DNA of 64,000 nt, from positions 2,046,001 through 2,110,000 of the forward strand of contig CM072870.1 in the NCBI GenBank assembly GCA_036937835.1. The letters run 5' to 3'. The notes beneath the pieces were generated by a model. The model was not told where the DNA came from. It ran no database searches and saw only the letters and a list, made by a program, of their open reading frames with translations. The translations under genes were made by a program, and so were the position numbers. Below, one piece after another: positions 61,076 through 64,000 of this stretch. The stretch's first letter is position 1; each line of letters begins with the position of its first letter. This DNA is from Pampus argenteus. Its lineage: Eukaryota > Chordata > Actinopteri > Scombriformes > Stromateidae.

Positions 61076-64000
61076 TTGTTGATGGCAAACATGGTTTTGA
61101 TTGAAAATATTGCTCCTTGTTTAAGAAAAACTGTAGTTGTCAGTTTTGGGCTTCTCTCGCCGAGAGTAAGCTATTTTTACAAATGCTACAGTAAAAGCTG
61201 CAGGAAGCTCTCAGAAGTGAGTTTTTTTGCTTCTAATCATTAGAAATCAGTTACTTGTTGATGGCAAACATGGTTTTGATTGAAAATATTGCTCCTTGTT
61301 TAAGAAAAACTGTAGTTGTCAGTTTTGGGCTTCTCTCGCTGAGAGAAAGCTATTTTTACAAATGTTACAGTAAAAGCTGCAGGAAGCTCTCAGAAGTGAG
61401 TTTTTTGGTCCTAATCATTAGAAATTAGTTACTTGTTGATGGCAAACATGGTTTTGATTGAAAATATTGCTCCTTGTTTAAGAAAAACTGTAGTTGTCAG
61501 TTTTGGCCTGAGAGAAAGCTATTTTTACAAATGTTACAGTAAAAGCTGCAGGAAGCTCTCAGAAGTGAGTTTTTTGCTTCTAATCATTAGAAATCAGTTA
61601 CTTGTTGATGCCAAAAATGGTTTTGATTCAAAATATTGCTCCTTGTTTCAGAAAAACTGTAGTTGTCAGTTTTGGGCTTCTCTCGCTGAGAGAAAGCTAT
61701 TTTTACAAATGTCACAGTAAAAGCTGCAGGAAGCTCTAAGAAGGGAGATTTTTGATCCTAATCATTAGAAATTAGTTACTTGTTGATGGCAAACATGGTT
61801 TTGATTCAAAATATTGCTCCTTGTTTCAGAAAAACTGTAGTTGTCAGTTTTGGGCTGAGAGAAAGCTATTTTTACAAATGTTACAGTAAAGGCTGCAGGA
61901 AGCTCTCAGAAGTGAGTTTTTTGCTCCTAATCATTAGAAATCAGTTACTTGTTGATGGCAAACATGGTTTTGATTGAAAATATTGCTCCTTGTTTAAGAA
62001 AAACTATAGTTGTCAGTTTTGGGATTCTCTAGCCGAGAGAAAGCTATTTTTACAAATGTTACAGTAAAAGCTGCAGGAAGCTTTCAGAAGTGAGTTTTTT
62101 TGCTTCTAATCATTAGAAATCAGTTACTTGTTAATGGCAAACATGGGTTTAATTTGAAAATATTGCTCCTTGTTTGAGAAAAACTATAGTTGTCAGTTTT
62201 GGCCTTCTCTCGCCAAGAGAAAGCTGTTTTTACAAATGTTACAATAAAAGCTGCAGGAAGCTCTCAGAAGTGAGTTTTTTGCTCCTAATCATTAGAAATC
62301 AGTTACTTGTTGATGGCAAACATGGTTTTGATTGAAAATATTGCTCCTTGTTTAAGAAAAACTGTAGTTGTCAGTTTTGGCCTTCTCTCGCTAAGGGGAA
62401 AGCTATTTTTACAAATGTTACAGTAAAAGCTGCAGAAAGCCCTCTGAAGTGAGTTTTTTGGTCATATTCATTAGAAATTAGTTATTTGTTGATGGCAAAC
62501 ATGGTTTTGATTGAAAATATTGCTCCTTGTTTAAGAAAAACTGTAGTTGTCAGTTTTGGCCTGAGAGAAAGCTATTTTTACAAATGTTACAGTAAAGGCT
62601 GCAGGAAGCTCTCAGAAGTGAGTTTTTTGCTCCTAATCATTAGAAATCAGTTACTTGTTGATGGCAAACATGGTTTTGATTGAAAATATTGCTCCTTTTT
62701 TAAGAAAAACTATAGTTGTCAGTTTTGGGCTTCTCTCGCCGAGAGAAAGCTATTTTTACAAATGTTACAGTAAAAGCTGCAGGAAGCTTTCAGAAGTGAG
62801 TTTTTTGCTTCTAATCATTAGAAATCAGTTACTTGTTGATGGCAAACATGGGTTTAATTTGAAAATATTGCTCCTTGTTTGAGAAAAACTACAGTTGTCA
62901 GTTTTGGCCTTCTCTCGCCAAGAGAAAGCTGTTTTTACAAACGTTACAATAAAAGCTGCAGGAAGCTCTCAGAAGTGAGTTTTTTGCTCATAATCATTAG
63001 AAATCAGTTACTTGTTGATGGCAAACATGGTTTTGATTGAAAATATTGCTCCTTGTTTAAGAAAAACTGTAGTTGTCAGTTTTGGGCTTCTCTCGCCGAG
63101 AGAAAGCTATTTTTACAAATGCTACAGTAAAAGCTGCAGGAAGCTCTCAGAAGTGAGTTTTTTGCTTCTAATCATTAGAAATCAGTTACTTGTTGATGGC
63201 AAACATGGTTTTGATTGAAAATTTGCTCCTTGTTTAAGAAAAACTGTAGTTCTCAGTTTTGGCCTTCTCTCGCTGAGAGAAAGCTATTTTTACAAATGTT
63301 ACAGTAAAAGCTGCAGGAAGTTCTCTGAAGTGAGTTTTTTGGTCCTAATCATTAGAAATTAGTTACTTGTTGATGGCAAACATGGTTTTGATTGAAAATA
63401 TTGCTCCTTGTTTAAGAAAAACTGTAGTTGTCAGTTTTGGCCTGAGAGAAAGCTATTTTTACAAATGTTACAGTAAAAGCTGCAGGAAGCTCTCAGAAGT
63501 GAGTTTTTTGGTCCTAATTATTAGAAATCAGTTACTTGTTGATGGCAAACATGGTTTTGATTGAAAATATTGCTCCTTGTTTAAGAAAAACTGTAGTTGT
63601 CAGTTTTGGCCTGAGAGAAAGTTATTTTTACAAATGTTACAGTAAAAGCTGCAGGAAGCTCTCAGAAGTGATTTTTTTGGTCCTAATCATTAGAAATCAG
63701 TTACTTGTTGATGGCAAACGTGGTTTTGATTGAAAATATTGCTCCTTGTTTAAGAAAAACTGTAGTTGTCAGTTTTGGCCTGAGAGAAAGCTATTTTTTA
63801 CAAATGTTACAGTAAAGGCTGCAGGAAGCTCTCAGAAGTGAGTTTTTTGGTCCTAATCATTAGAAGTCAGTTACTTGTTGATGGCAAACATGGTTTTGAT
63901 TGAAAATATTGCTCCTTGTTTAAGAAAAACTGTAGTTGTCAGTTTTGGCCTGAGAGAAAGCTATTTTTACAAATGTTACAGTAAAAGCTGCAGGAAGCTC
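61076..64000 (+). repeat. Partial third copy of the long-rich block
   Basis: Monomers from 61,076 onward match 55,907 onward at an offset of 5,168-5,169, up to the window edge. Shared marks include CGCCGAGAGTAAGC (61,076), the divergent marker monomer (61,602), GATTCAAAAT with GGGCTGAG (61,780), GGGTTTAATTTG (62,128 and 62,833), CGCTAAGGGGAAAG and the shortened AAAATTTGCTCC unit (63,190). The stretch from about 61,880 to 62,110 differs from copies 1 and 2 and looks like units found further along the same block. The w-like unit at 63,536 has GAAGTGATTTTTTTGG, not the GAAATGATTTTTTTGG of copies 1 and 2. Confidence 0.82.

Larger units (their letters stand above)
1..64000 (+). repeat. Continuous satellite array of 169/178-bp monomers
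   Basis: Every base belongs to tandem monomers in one orientation. I take the monomer to start at the TTGTTGATGG motif, first seen at 6 and 175; the window begins and ends inside a monomer. Short monomers are 169 bp (168-172 with homopolymer changes) and long ones 178 bp (177-180). A typical short monomer has 58 G+C in 169 positions. Conserved landmarks in order are TTGTTGATGG, a GATTGAAAATATTGCTCC block, GTAGTTGTCAGTTTTGG, the variable GCCTGAGAGAAAGC site, GTTACAGTAAAAGCTGCAGG and CTAATCATTAG. There is no transposon, inversion or unique DNA. Repeats of this size arranged in HORs are characteristic of centromeric or pericentromeric chromatin; that role is inferred. The family and species are not recognised. 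Confidence 0.97.
27765..64000 (+). repeat. Domain 2: second HOR family
   Basis: From 27,765 a new vocabulary takes over. Diagnostic marks: u is long with CGCTGAGAG, GAAGTTCTCAG and an AAATTAG end; v has TTACAATAAAAG; w has AGAAAGTTAT and AAGTCAG; x has CAAATATTACAG; y has CAAACGTGG, AAAGGCTGC and AAGTCAG; z has GTTTTTGGTCC (one T fewer) and AAATCACATACTCG; A has GATTAAATAT with GAGACAAAG; B has CCTTGCTTAAG and CTGAAGTTG; C is long with GGGCTTCTCTCGCCGAG and TTTTTTGCTCC. The run d-e-f-g persists (32,729-33,413; 37,853-38,538; 51,950-52,635), which shows common ancestry or exchange with domain 1. Confidence 0.85.

Noticed and set aside
1..64000. A CRISPR array or a tandem array of small RNA genes.
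   Set aside because: The units are 169-178 bp with no alternation of constant repeat and unique spacer. There is no RNA polymerase III A/B box pair or rRNA/tRNA fold that I can recognise, and the size and HOR structure fit satellite DNA.
1..64000. Assignment to a named satellite and species.
   Set aside because: The monomer length is near that of several animal and plant centromeric satellites, but I do not recognise this sequence and would be guessing. A database search with one 169-bp unit would decide it.

Overview
The whole 64,000-base window is one uninterrupted head-to-tail satellite DNA array, all in the same orientation. I see no protein-coding gene, RNA gene, transposon, inversion or unique flanking sequence. 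The monomer exists in two length classes. The short class is 169 bp; a typical short monomer has 58 G+C in 169 positions, about 34% GC. The long class is 178 bp and differs mainly by a 9-bp segment that completes a short palindrome. I estimate about 370 monomers. Nucleosome-scale monomers in multi-monomer higher-order repeats (HORs) point to a eukaryotic chromosome and are typical of centromeric or pericentromeric satellite. I do not recognise the satellite family and cannot name the species. No CENP-B box, telomere repeat or rDNA motif is visible.

Domain 1 (1-27,764) is built from a 20-monomer HOR of 3,428 bp, called here a-b-c-d-e-f-g-h-i-j-k-l-m-n-o-p-q-r-s-t. One intact copy lies at 15,602-19,029. 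The other copies are shortened or locally amplified: a 16-mer tandem duplication (1,377-6,851), an 18-mer (6,852-9,941), an 8-mer in three exact-length copies (10,796-14,914), a 19-mer (19,030-22,289) and a 5-mer duplication (21,605-23,312). Several edges carry hybrid monomers, the footprint of unequal crossing-over.

Domain 2 (27,765-64,000) uses a different monomer vocabulary (u, v, w, x, y, z, A, B, C) but keeps the d-e-f-g run of domain 1, so the two HORs are related. It contains 14-mer units of 2,384 bp, 5-mer units of 854 bp and a distinctive block rich in long, palindrome-bearing monomers (40,577-44,269). A segment of about 13 kb that includes this block is duplicated with a period near 13.9 kb (33,067-45,618 and 46,826-59,547). 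Part of it appears a third time at 61,076-64,000.

There is no gene network. The content is evolutionary and structural: nested tandem duplications at 169 bp, 0.68, 0.85, 1.37, 2.4, 2.7, 3.4 and 13.9 kb; a palindrome gained or lost by a 9-bp indel; and CpG sites that are absent from the common short monomer and appear only in particular variants. The many 65-104-residue open frames are by-products of the repeat and are not annotated as genes.
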